Below are positions 12,301 to 24,300 of a stretch of 60,000 bases of DNA, piece by piece. A program made the position numbers and the translations under genes. Under the pieces are notes generated by a model. That model was given only the letters and a program-made list of their open reading frames with translations, was not told where the DNA came from and did not search any database. Location of the stretch: assembly GCA_949358305.1 (NCBI GenBank), contig OX442317.1:3540186-3600185 (forward strand), written 5' to 3'. Position 1 is the first letter of the stretch. Every line of letters starts with the position of its first letter. The DNA comes from Strigamia acuminata (taxonomy: Eukaryota > Arthropoda > Chilopoda > Geophilomorpha > Linotaeniidae).

Positions 12301-15300
12301 CGTTGGTTCTTCTGCATCAGGCGATTGGAAACAGGCATCCCAATCGGCTTGCTGTTGCTCCAACGCTGCTTTCTTGCGAAGGGTGACTTGCATGGAATGC
12401 TCTTCGACTTCGCGATCCCATCGGCCAGGCAATTCGTCGTCCTTGGGCGGTGGTGGCATCAAGGCCAAGCGTTCGCGCTCCAACTTTTCACGGTTTTGTC
12501 GGCCTGCACGATGCTTGAGTCGGCCGTTGGCACGAAGCAAATCTGGTCTGGTTCCTGGGCGAGCGGCGTACGGATCCACTCCTCCAGGGTATCGGCAAGC
12601 CGCGTCCCATCGTGAAACTCTGGCTTCCAAAACATTATCAACGGCTCTTGAAGCCGTATTGTGGTGATTGCCACAGGTCATCTTGGCACGTGGTTCGTTT
12701 GATGCAACTGAACTCGACCGCTCTCGCTTATCATTGCGTTCTTGGTCGTGATATGCGTCTCTTTGACGTTCCCAGTCACGGAATCGGGCACGAGCGTGGC
12801 CGAAATGTCCAGCCATTCCCAGAATGTGCATCTCGTATTGTGAACTGGCGAGATCTGCTAAGTCGTAATGTTTATGTCGATCGGCCCACCACGCTTGCTC
12901 TTCTTGTAGCTTTCGCATAACTTCATCCTTCCGGGCCTTGAGTTTCTCCCAGATGGCATCCAAATAATCGTTCCTTTTGGCATGGGCAATTCGGAAAAAC
13001 CCGTAGAAGTCCGTGTCTTCCTCCTCCGTGGGAAAGAGCCAGCCAAAAAGCAATCTGGATCTCAACGGTGATGGCGGATCGATCCTTAGGTTCCAGGAAA
13101 CGGGGTCGGCTACCATTAGCCGTCCACAAATTCGGCATCTACAGCCCCAATGTGCGGCGATGGCATTTGAGAACTCTTGTCTCACGTCTTCCCACGTCTG
13201 ACCAAGTTGTCGTAAACGTCGGACTTCGGCGGATAATTCGCCTCTAAAGATTCCTGTTACCATGGGTACGTAATCGGGTAACGCATACGGCTGATTGATT
13301 GCCATTAATATCTACAGAAACGTTTGAAAGTTTTAATTATTAACTGGTGAATAATATTTTTGTTTAAATATTTTTTAGCAAAAGGAAATTGAGCGCGGTC
13401 GTCATGGCAACTCCCTCACAACGCTTACTAGCCGTCGGGCGAAGTCACATGATCATAAAAATGGCGCCATTTAAAATTGGTTAAGTGATTTTTTGAACTG
13501 ACAAAGTTTTTCTTGAATTTTCTCGGCCTTTTTAGCCAACTTTTGTGATAGAAAAGTGGAACGTAACTACGTGAAATTCAACGAGCTATTCGTTTAAAAT
13601 ACTTTCAACACGATCTGACTCAGTTTTCACGAACTTTCGGTATTTTTCGAGCGTCCGTCGGGCTTGGTTATAAATTCGTTTGTCAGCCGATTTCAACATT
13701 TCAACGGCTTTTTTAATTTTTTCAATGGCGATATTCACCTGATTTTGCAGATCGAAATCTTCATTTAACATTTCGTCGGGCGGATTCATCACGAGATTTC
13801 TTTCAGGCTCCGAGTCCGAATCGATGTTGGGCGGTCCTTCGCCACCTTCGGCCATGATTCTGTGAATGGGCCGTTTGTTTTTCATGACAAATCTAATCAT
13901 TTCAAACTAACTGTTTCACTTACGAAGTTGAATCTATTCTTTTCCTTCGTTAATCGGCGGATCGTCCCAATCAGTGTGTTGTCGGAGTGGTTTCACTTTG
14001 GAAAGTAACAAATTTTTGCAAAGTCCCCCAACTTGATGCTGATTGGTCGCCGTATGAACTACGTCATTTTAATTACTATTTTTAGAATGATGTGACATCA
14101 TTATGTCTCCATCACTCACTAGAGTACTGTCTTGTCGTCCGCGTTCTGCGCAGAATCGACTAGTTACTCTCTGTTTTGGTGATTTCCGGCTTCTCAAGTT
14201 ATATTTTTTAGCCGTTTTTTCAGTATTTTTGTCACCATCTGAATTTTTTGGTACTACTGGGTGTAGCATGGATCTGCGCCTTGCTTTTTTCGGCTTTGTG
14301 GCCGGTTCCAACGTGGTTTGTAGATCATCCTGGGCTATTTGAATGTTTTCAAAACTAACTGCCACGTGTTCAACTTCGTCATCGGAATTTGGCAGCGACG
14401 GTAAAGTTTTTACTTCGTCTTCAAATAATGTATTAATTTTATTTTCAGTGGGTTGTCCCACCACCTCTCCCCTCCGCCAAATTTCCTGAGTAAATTGAGG
14501 GAAATATGGTGTAAGTTCGGATGCGTGGATAGACGGGAATTTTGCATTATCTTCTAGGCGTTTTAACTCGAAGGCATTGCCTTGATGTGCTCGAATAATT
14601 GCAAAAGGTCCAGTTCGGCGATCAGCGATTCCTGCCGAAATTCCTTTAACAGCGCTGGATAATACGTGAGAATTTTTCCAGACTAAGTCGTTCACTTTGA
14701 AATTATCGAATTTCTTCTCTGATTGGTGATCTTGCACTCTCTTTTGTAGATCAAATACATGTGACATCATGTGCTGATATGTGCTTGCGAGCACTTTCTC
14801 CAGTTGATGAATATAAATATGAGGATTTTTTGGGTCTACAACAAGAACTTCATCCGGCAAGCGCGGATCCCACGGCACTCTCAATTCTCTGCCGAAATTT
14901 AAATAAGCCGGTGAGAATTCTCTTCCGGCTGCAACCGTAGTTCGCAGACTAAAGGCGAATTCTCGTAAATATTCATCCCAACGGGTGTGAACATCAGTGT
15001 ATAAAGCAATCAAATATTTAATATCTCTGTTGGTTCTTTCAACAGGATTCGCCTGAGGATGGTATGGCGAAGTATAAGCCGGTAACATTTTGAATTTCTC
15101 GCAAAACTTCTGGTATACTTGCGATCTAAATTGCGAGCCATTATCAGACAGTATTTTGCGTGGAAAGCCAAATTGCAGTGACAAGTTATAAATGCAATCA
15201 GCTATTTTAGCCGAAGTTGGTTTCGACATTGGCCGCATCTCCGGCCATTTTGTAGCGACATCGATTATAACGAGTATGTGAGTGTTACCTCGTGGAGTTT

Positions 15301-18300
15301 TTGGTTTTGGCCCCATGAGATCAGCACTCAAGCAATCAAAGGGAGCATACGGACCCATTTGAGCTGCTTCAATTTCTAATTTTTGCCTTGGCTTGCAAGC
15401 CTGGCAGCGTTGACAATGTTTGATAAAGCGAGTAATATCTCGTTTCATCGTCGTCCATGCGTAGATTCTTCTAGCTCGATACATCGTTCGAGTAATACCA
15501 CTGTGTCCTGACAACGGGTGTCCGTGAGCTGTCCAGATGACTCTGTAAACGAGATTCTCCGGTACAACGACTTTCAACGCTCTTCCATTTTCTCCTAACT
15601 CATCAGTTAGAGTCGGATGGAATTTTAGAAGTAGATCTTCTTCAATTAGATAAGCGGACGCCTTTCGTTTAAAACGTCTCTTGCTCATCGCGTGCTTAAG
15701 TTCAGGAGGGTAACAACCATTGAGCAGAAAATTTCGAATTTTTTGGCATTCCTTATCTTGTTTTTGCCCAACAATAATTTCTTCTCTTGTAGGCGGCTCA
15801 CATTCTAATTTCTTCACAACGTTGGCTGCAAAAGCGTGGACGAGGACATTTGATGACGGGAATTCAAACTCTTGAGTCATCATGAGATGAATTTTTTCAT
15901 TGGATTCCACATTAGGAGGATCATAAGCATGCGACCAAAAATTGATTATTCTCTCGTCTTCAATAACTTCCGATGTGGGAAGCTGATTTGGTCCCCCCAG
16001 CTTCCAGTGTCGATATGGCGATGGACAATACGCCAATAAATCGTCATCTTCACCGTCTTCGTTATCTTCTTCGGGCGTGCAGACAGGAGCTCGAGACAAA
16101 GCATCGGCCAATACGTTTAACGGCCCTTTAATATACTGGATTTCAAATGTATACGCCATTAATTCGAGTTGCCATCGCGCCAGACGTCCTGCCGGTTCTT
16201 CCAGAGACATTAGCCATTTCAAGGCCTGATGATCCGTTTGAACGGTGAATTTGGTAAATTCGATGTAAGGGCGATATTTTCTCAGCGCCCAAACAACGGC
16301 CAAACACTCTAATTCAGTAGCCGTGTAATTTACTTCAGCCGGCTGCAAGCTACGGCTTGAATAAACGCAAGGTAGTTCTTCTTGTCCACCTTTTTCAGGT
16401 TGGATTTGCATTAATGCGGCGCCCAATCCTTGACGACTGGCGTCCGTATGAATTATGAAAGGTTGATACAGATCTGGCATGGCCATTGTTCCTGAATCAG
16501 TGAGGGCTTTTTTAATTTTTTCAAAAGCCTCTTGATGACTGGGTTGCCAATTGAAATCCATATCCTTTTTCAATAAAGGCCTCAATGGTTCGGCCATGAC
16601 TGATAAATTTTTTAAAAGTTGATGGAAAAAGTTAACCATTCCCAAAAAACGCTGAAGTTCTTTTAAATTGGTTGGGGTTGGAAATTTCGTAATTGCATCC
16701 AACTTCTTGGGGTCAACGGCGAGTCCGCCGGTCCCTAATTTGTACCCAAGAAAAATCAATTCTTTTCTACAGAATTTCGACTTATCCGGGTTGACACACA
16801 AATTAGCTTGTTCTAATTTTCCTAAAATTTTGTCGACATTGATTAAATGTTCTTCATATGTCTTAGAAACAGTTATGATATCGTCCAGGTACGCCCAAGC
16901 TTGTCGCCTATACATTTCATCGAGGACCTTCTCAATTAAACGTTGGAAACTAGTCGGCGCATTTTTCAGTCCAAATGCCATAACTAAAAACATCAATCGG
17001 CCTATAGGGCTCCAAAAAGCCGTTTTCGGCTGTGCAGACGGGGTTAAACCTATCTGCCAGTAGCCTTTTGTCAAGTCGACTGTGGTGACCCACTCAAATG
17101 AACCAATCTCTCTTAAAATTTCTTCGATTGTCGGCATCTGAGGGGGATCATATTCTGTATGTTCGTTTAATGGCCGGTAATCTACACAGAGGCGTGGTTC
17201 GGCCCCCGGTTTGACCACTAAAACAATTCGCATGGCATAATCTCCAGTGGCAGGCACAGCAATTCCCTTGTCCACCATATCCTGACAGATTTGCCGAATT
17301 ATTTCCCTTTTCTGAGGGTTATAACTTTTAAATGGTACCCTTATAGGTTTATCAGTTGTCAGCTTGATATCGTGCTGCACTATGTGTGTACGTCCAGGAA
17401 CTCTTGATAGAATTCTCTGTCGTCTCTTTAATACTTCCGCCAATGAGAGTCCTTGCTCCAATGTCAGATTGGCATCATTCACCATTTTGGTGATATCATC
17501 TCCCATTTTCAGAGTAGCTGCGCCAGCCAAAATTCCTTCTTGACACACAAATGTAGCATTGTCTGGCGGTAATTCTTCAATTTTGGTTTTATATCTGTCC
17601 AAAACTGACTGCGGTATATATGGTAAAGTTTCGATCAATGGAGTAATAAAATTCCATGACATCGTTTTTGGATTCGGCTGTATACTTAGCCGCTTCATGA
17701 AATCATTTCCCAATAAAATCATCGGGAAACGGTGTTCAATAACTATGAAAGGATGCACAAGGACTCCATGTGTCCATCGAAATGACAGCAACAGGGTTCC
17801 GACTGGTTGAATATCTTTGCCAGCCGTTCCAATACAGAGACTTGGCGAGATGTACTGTAATTCTTTTTCTAATTTCAGATTTTCCATTACTGAAGCCGCC
17901 ATAAAGCTTCTATTGGCTCCAGAATCTAACAATCCAGTAATTGGTCCTTTCATGGTCTGTAGTTGTATTTTCGGAATTCCCGTAAAATCTTCCATGTTCA
18001 AATTGCAGGTGACTCTACGTATCCGATGTTCTAAGGCAGGATAATCAATAGGAAGTTCGTCCATTTCATCGTTATATGACAGAACGACTCTTTCCATAGC
18101 TCTAGTCATTTCTTCAATTTCATCGACCTCTTTCGACTTGGGACGGAATTTTTCCCAAAGTTTATCCATCCAGTTTTTACTTGGTTTGGGGTAGCACTGT
18201 AACGCTTTCCTAACGTGATATTGAAAGTATCGTTTGTCGGCCGTTTTTTCGGCCAATACTTCGTTAAGTTTTGTAAGGTCAACTTTAGGAAATTTCAGGT

Positions 18301-21300
18301 CACATGGTTTAAACTGAGCTACCATCAAATGTTTTTTATCTACTGAATCCCAGTAGTCTAAATAGTTTTTATCCAATGGTTCACGGTAATCATGAGTTAC
18401 TTCAATCTTGGGACAAACGTCGGCGTCTATCTCCTTAATTGTTTCCGAGGCAACGGGCGCGAGTTTCAGCGTATTCGCTGCCAAACCCGCGCTCACAAGT
18501 TTTTTCGGAGCAGTTCCCCCAACTTGCTGACAAGACCTTCTATCTCGGCAGCTACTGGACTTCTATCAGGACATTGATTCGACCAATGCCCCAACTTTCC
18601 ACATCTATGGCACGGATCGGTTTCTGGTGATTTGCGCCTAGGACCGTTTCCTGAAGTGGGCGACTTTGAGCGAGGTTCTACGGCTTTTTTATCTGTAGCC
18701 GATTCCTTTTCAGTATCCGGAATCACTTCGGGCTTGATGGGTAGCGGCAAAGGTGATTTTGATCGAGCATCTGTATTAAGGTTTGCTGTATTAAAAGTAA
18801 CGTTTTTACCAACCATTTTTGGTCTGAATTTATTCTCAGTGACATGCTTCGCGAGTAATACAATAGCATTCTCAACTAAAGGGTCTAGCCCTGGGTCGTC
18901 ATCTTCGACTACATCAGTGCTGTCTTCCGACAAGGCAAGATTCGCGTAAGCTCGAGAATTTTTGGGTAGTTTGTGAGGGTTCGGAGGTCCGGCACTTGTA
19001 GTTTTATCCGTCTTCTCCGCAAAGTAATCCCCTCGATCTCGGGGTTGCATTAAAGGAGCTTGTCCAAGTCTAGCTTCTTTCACATATTCTTTAATGCGTA
19101 ACTGCCGTTTTTTAATAGCTGCAGTCTCCTCCGGAGTCAAATATTCATTATACTTTTCTTCAATTCTCAGGTCATTATCCCTTAAAAATTGGGAGAGTTC
19201 TTTGAACGATCCGACTGGCGGTGCATCAACATTTTGCAGAATACTTCGGGAATATGGTGTCATCGCCTTTCGAAATTTTCTGTCCACATCATGGTCAGTA
19301 GATGGCGTTGGTAATGATGACAACAAATCTTCGGTTCGGCGAAGATAGGAACGAATGTCTTCTCCCGCCGATTGAGCTAAATTGTCCCATAATTGATAAA
19401 TGTCTTCAGTGGGTTCAGCGTATTCTCGCATGAACGCTTCTACAAATTGATTCCAGTGCACGAATTCTCGTTCAACGAACCAATTTTCGGCGCGTGCCAC
19501 CAATGATTTTGGGACTAACTTCTCCAAAGTATCTTGAGGTGTTATACCATTTAGTCGAGCCATTCTGGTAATTTCTTCCAAAAAGGTTGATCCCATTTGG
19601 AATTCTCCATTAAAACGATCAGGGACTAATCGATCCCATCGAATTGTTTTCACATCGGCAATTTTATGCCGCCACTTATCAGTGGTGTATTTTGCAATTT
19701 TGCGCTTCAAGTCGAATTTACGTAACTCTGCTAGCCGTGTGGTTCGACTTGCTGACTGCGCTTGTTTTTGAAACATCGCGTCGATCTGTTCAGCGGTGTA
19801 ATAACGTTCGTCGCTTGACTGAGATCTTCTTGATCTCGTCCTTGAACGACTCTTTCGCTCTTTCCGCGTCTCGGATCGAGTAGATTTTTCGCCTTCCGAA
19901 AGGGATTCGTCTTTCGATCCTCGTGGTGGAGGTACATCGTCATGGTTCCGACGTTCATCCCCCTTGTCACGATCTTCGGGATCTGGAGACGCACTTCGAC
20001 TTCCAGGTTGGTCGTAATTATCGTTGGACCGATGCGAATCGTTTTGTATCTTCATACGATTTCTCTCATCCATCATGGTCATGAGTTTGTCGCTATTAGT
20101 GAAAATTTCGGCATCTGAAGCGCCGTTCTTTTTTGATGTAGGCCCCTCAGCATTGGAACATCTTCTTTTGCGCGACTGTCGCTCATCTTCACTTGATGTT
20201 TGAGACGATTCGTCGGTTGCAGAATCTTCTAGCCGCACGACTTTCTTTTTTACTTTGGCGGCTGGACCTTTCTGTTGTGAGGCGAATTCAGCAACACGTA
20301 TTCGTTCTTGTTCCTCCTCAACTTCCTCTTGTTCTTTCAGCAATTTGGCTCGCCGCAGCTCATCTTCAGTTTCTTGAGCTTTTTTGTCGGCGGCTGCCAT
20401 TTGTCTACGGAGTTCTTCATTAGATGATTCCTGTTGTTTTATGGAATCCCAAGCAATCTTCTGTTCTCTATTAAAGACTTCATTCTCTTTTTTAGACAAA
20501 TGTTTCTTCCGAGCATCGAATTCCATGCGTTGGCGCTCCAGTTCGTCCGATTGTTTTTTCAGCTTTTCTTCACTGTGACGGTACTGAGCGTTTATCTCTC
20601 GCAAAGCTTGATTCGATTTTTCAGCAGCTTCCTTGGCTTGAGATTCTAAGTTCATTTTTCGAGTAACAGCAGCCATCTGCTCGTTCATATGATCGACCAG
20701 GCGTTTTCTTTCATGATTGGACATGGCTTCGTAAATTTCCATAATCGTCATTTGGTCAGTCACTTGTACCCCCTGGAGAATTGCTCGATCCAGAAGTTCC
20801 TTGTAACCCACCGGTTGCGTATCAGGAATCTCGATGTTGTCCAAATCCATGGAAGAATCACCCCAGTTCGTTGGTCCAGCGGAAATCGCTTCTTCGCGTT
20901 CTTCACCGCCTGTTCCAACTTTCTTAGTCGTGGCACTCTCGGCGGCAACAGCGTCAATAGTTTCGGCTACATGTTGAGCCGTTAGACTATTACGTGCCGT
21001 TCGAGGACGACCCGATCTACGGCGCTTAGCGCCCGTTTTTGTACGAGTCTGTACTCCTTCATCATCAATAGGAATTTCTCCTTCTGAGTTTGACATACTG
21101 AGTTAGACAGATAAGAGAGAAAGATGATAGGAAAGTAGGAATAAATTCTAATTTTAAACAATTGGTTATCCCGGACGGGCCCCCAAGTGTTGCGTTCCTG
21201 ACGGTTCCAATTGAATTTTCACAACAACACTAAATTTATATTTAGTCACTATGGGATTTTTCCAATTGCAAGAGATCCCGGCGTTCACCTGTGGAAGCAG

Positions 21301-24300
21301 TTGAATGCCGTTTATAGGTCTTCTATCGGGTGGGTTAGCCGTTAAGTCGGTGTCTAGGGATTTGATCTCGAATAAAGGCTAGTTTAGTTATTTTAAATCA
21401 AACAGTTAATCAATTTATTGAGCGTTAAGTACAGGTTCTATTGAAGAGAATGTTAACAAGATGGGTTCTATGAGGATAAGATCGTCGGCGTAGAAGGCGA
21501 CGTGCTCGAAGCAGCGCGGGACTCCTTCGGGCGGGAAAAAGCAGTGCAGAAATGGCGACTCGTCGCCGCGCAAATTCTGCGAAGTGAGAAAGGAAGCGTG
21601 AAGCCGAAAGACTTCACAAAGAGTGTCGGCTGTTAAGCCTGACAAGACGGGAAATCTTGGGTTAAACCCTAGATTGCAACGGGAGATTTCCGTTGGAGAC
21701 AAGTAGTCAAACGGCGGGTACCGCCGATCGTTAAAACCTGACTGGAGATCCGCTGCAATCTGAATCGGAATCGTCGTCAACAGGTCGAGGAGCGGCGACG
21801 ATGGCTCTGCAATCCTCGGCGGCTGGCTGGCGTCGATCTTCAACGGCGTGGGCGCGTTGGTCTTCGGGCGGCGGCGGGAACGACGGTGGTTTGGGCCGTC
21901 GTGCGTCGTCTTCGCGGCTCGGAAAGTGATTCGTTTGAACGTTGGTTCAAACAAATCGGGTTGAAACTTGGCAAAACTCACGAGTCACGGACAAAACAGT
22001 GTTTTTGGTTAGTGAACAAAGCTGTGTCGGTGTGAACGGTATGAGTGTGATGCAAAGAGTGAGCAATAATTCGAATTATTGCCCGGAATATGGCCGGAAA
22101 ACGGCCAGTGCGCAGGCGTGGCGTGTGCCAAGGCACGCTTCAGCCCTAGCAACGGTGCAAAATTTGGGGATTGTCTTAGCAACGCCCCAATCCAGGGCTC
22201 AAAATGCCAGGGCAGCCGTTACAGCTTCTGGGCCAATTGCCCAAAAGCGCAACAGGTGCCTGGCAAAAAACACAATTCTAATGATTATGGTTAAAATATA
22301 AATAATATTTCAAAAACGTGGTAGAAAAACTTCTCCACAAATGAAGTGAACATTTGAGATCGCAACACGGTTCTGGATAGTCAATCTATTTCTCACCAAA
22401 AAAATATTTATTTGTCATGTATAATTAGATAATACTGTAGTACTACAATTTATTCACCAGGCTGAAGTTGGCACCACATTCACATTTGCCCAAACTACAG
22501 ATAGAACAAATCCCAATTTTTTTTACCACGGATTTCAATGGTTTTTACACGAAAAGATAGAGGACATTCTCCTAAACAAACCGTAAACAGCACAAGTCTC
22601 TACTCCTCTTAGTTTTCGAGCAGCAAGCATTTGAATATGGCACAAAAAAGACTTGCACTAAATTTCCAAATCTGGTGCCACAACTTCAAACCCCAATATC
22701 TCAACAACCTGATCACGGACCTTCTCTACAAACCCTGAAAGGCACAACACTCTACCCCTCTTAGTTTTCGAGCGGTGGACACTTAAACATTGGGGAGCCT
22801 GCTGGCGAGCCTGCTGGGGAGCCTTCGCATAGCAAGCACGGAAATCAAAAACCCTGAAATCAAAAACGCTGAAATCAAAAATGCTAAAAACTTGGAATAT
22901 TTGGTTTTTGTAATTTTAGTTGCGCCAAATTCAAACGGTCGCCGCTCGAAAACCAAGAGGGGTAGAGTGTTCTGCCTTTTAGGGTCTGCAGAGGAGAAGG
23001 TCCTCTATATCTTTTGGTTTTTTAAATAAAAAAATCCATGGTCAGGTTGTTGAGATATTGGGGTTTGAAGTTGTGGCACCAGATTTGTAAATTTAGTACA
23101 AGTCTTTTTTGTGTCATATTCAAATGCTTGCTGTTCTAGTTCAGCCATTTGCCATTATTGCTATTTCCAAGTTAATTTAAAAGGAGTAAATAACGAGTGA
23201 AATAAAATTTCTCACCTCCTACATCATTAGAAATGCTGGTAGTAGTTGGCGTTGTTGTGTTGTTTATGATGATGGAAAGTACCGGTTCCGGTTCCGGTGT
23301 GAGGGACGGTTCCGGTACCAAGAAAAGCTTACGGTACTAGTACCGGCCCTCAGTACCGACAGAAAAAAACCTCGGTACCAAAACTGGTACTGAATCCCGG
23401 TACCAATACCGGTACTGAAACCGGTACTGCAATCCCTACACACAAGATCCATACAGTAAAAATCAATCAATCTCTCATCCCAACTCACTTCACAGGTATC
23501 TCATTAAGCAAACACATGACAGCGCGAGTGAAACCTCAGAGTTTGATATAATAAAAGCGGGTCGGCAAGATTCCACAACCTTCACGTGCAGTGTGGAAAA
23601 CTCCTACGGTTCAGAGAATGCAACATTCAACTTGCTGGTTTTAGGTTTGCATTTATTTATGGAACCACCTGCTTATGCTAACTAATATTTGATCATTACA
23701 GAGAAGCCCGACGCACCCGGAGATATCAAAATAATCGAAGCGAATAACCGCACGGTGGTTATAGGCTGGGCCGCACCATTTGATGGAAACAACCCGATTA
23801 ATAAATTCATCTTGCAGTACAAACTTACAACTGGTTAACAAACAGTTGCAATAGAAAATACAAAATCTGATAATCTGATTCTGATAGACAATTGGGAGCT
23901 GGGAACTCGAAACTTGACCCTTCCAGGGCGCAAATTTCAATCAGCAATCAGTAATTTGAAGCCATCAGCAAATTATCACGTTCGCATAATTGCTGGTAAT
24001 GAGATGGGACTAGGATTACCCAGTGAGGAAATAGAAGTTCTGATGCCTGATCAAGGTATTGCGTGATTTAAAAACAGTTAGACGTAGCGTATTGTAAAAT
24101 GCCTAATTACAGCACCAGCTGGACCTCCTTTAAATGTGAATGCCATCGCAACCGACTCCAATAGCTTAAAAGTATCATGGGAGGTAACAACAAACAAAAA
24201 TCCACACTTCCTCTACAGTTATTACTTATAGTTTTCAAACCATAGGCACCTCACACACAGCTCAGAAATGGCATCATCAAGGGATACAACATTGGCTACA

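Larger units (their letters stand above)
9202..22367 (-). mobile_element. LTR retrotransposon A, Ty3/Gypsy type, 13.2 kb, apparently intact
   Basis: Two 1180-bp LTRs (9202-10381 and 21188-22367) bound by TGTTGCG and CGCAACA enclose gag, pol, a small ORF and a large third ORF, all on the minus strand. A 4-bp target duplication, CGGT (9198-9201 and 22368-22371), marks the insertion into the hAT element. By eye the LTRs differ at one base (near 9290 and 21276), so the insertion is recent. Pol order (protease, reverse transcriptase, RNase H, integrase) places it in Ty3/Gypsy. No envelope-like protein is seen. It lies antisense to the Dscam gene that hosts it. Confidence 0.95.
9042..23438. mobile_element. 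Non-autonomous hAT-type element, interrupted by LTR element A and others
   Basis: Terminal inverted repeats begin TAGGGATTGCAGTACCGG at 9042 and end in its complement at 23438. They are flanked by a perfect 8-bp target duplication, cacacaag (9034-9041 and 23439-23446). The same intron in Dscam copy 2 reads gttcacacaagatcc with nothing inserted, so it is an empty site. The ends are full of accggtact-like inverted motifs. I see no transposase frame outside the nested elements. Termini and 8-bp duplication fit the hAT superfamily. Confidence 0.88.

Noticed and set aside
10860-13201. Alternative frames over the element A third ORF
   Set aside because: Shadows of the conserved 891-codon frame.
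22790-23029. 79-codon frame in the hAT internal region
   Set aside because: Made of short tandem repeats in the loop of a foldback element.
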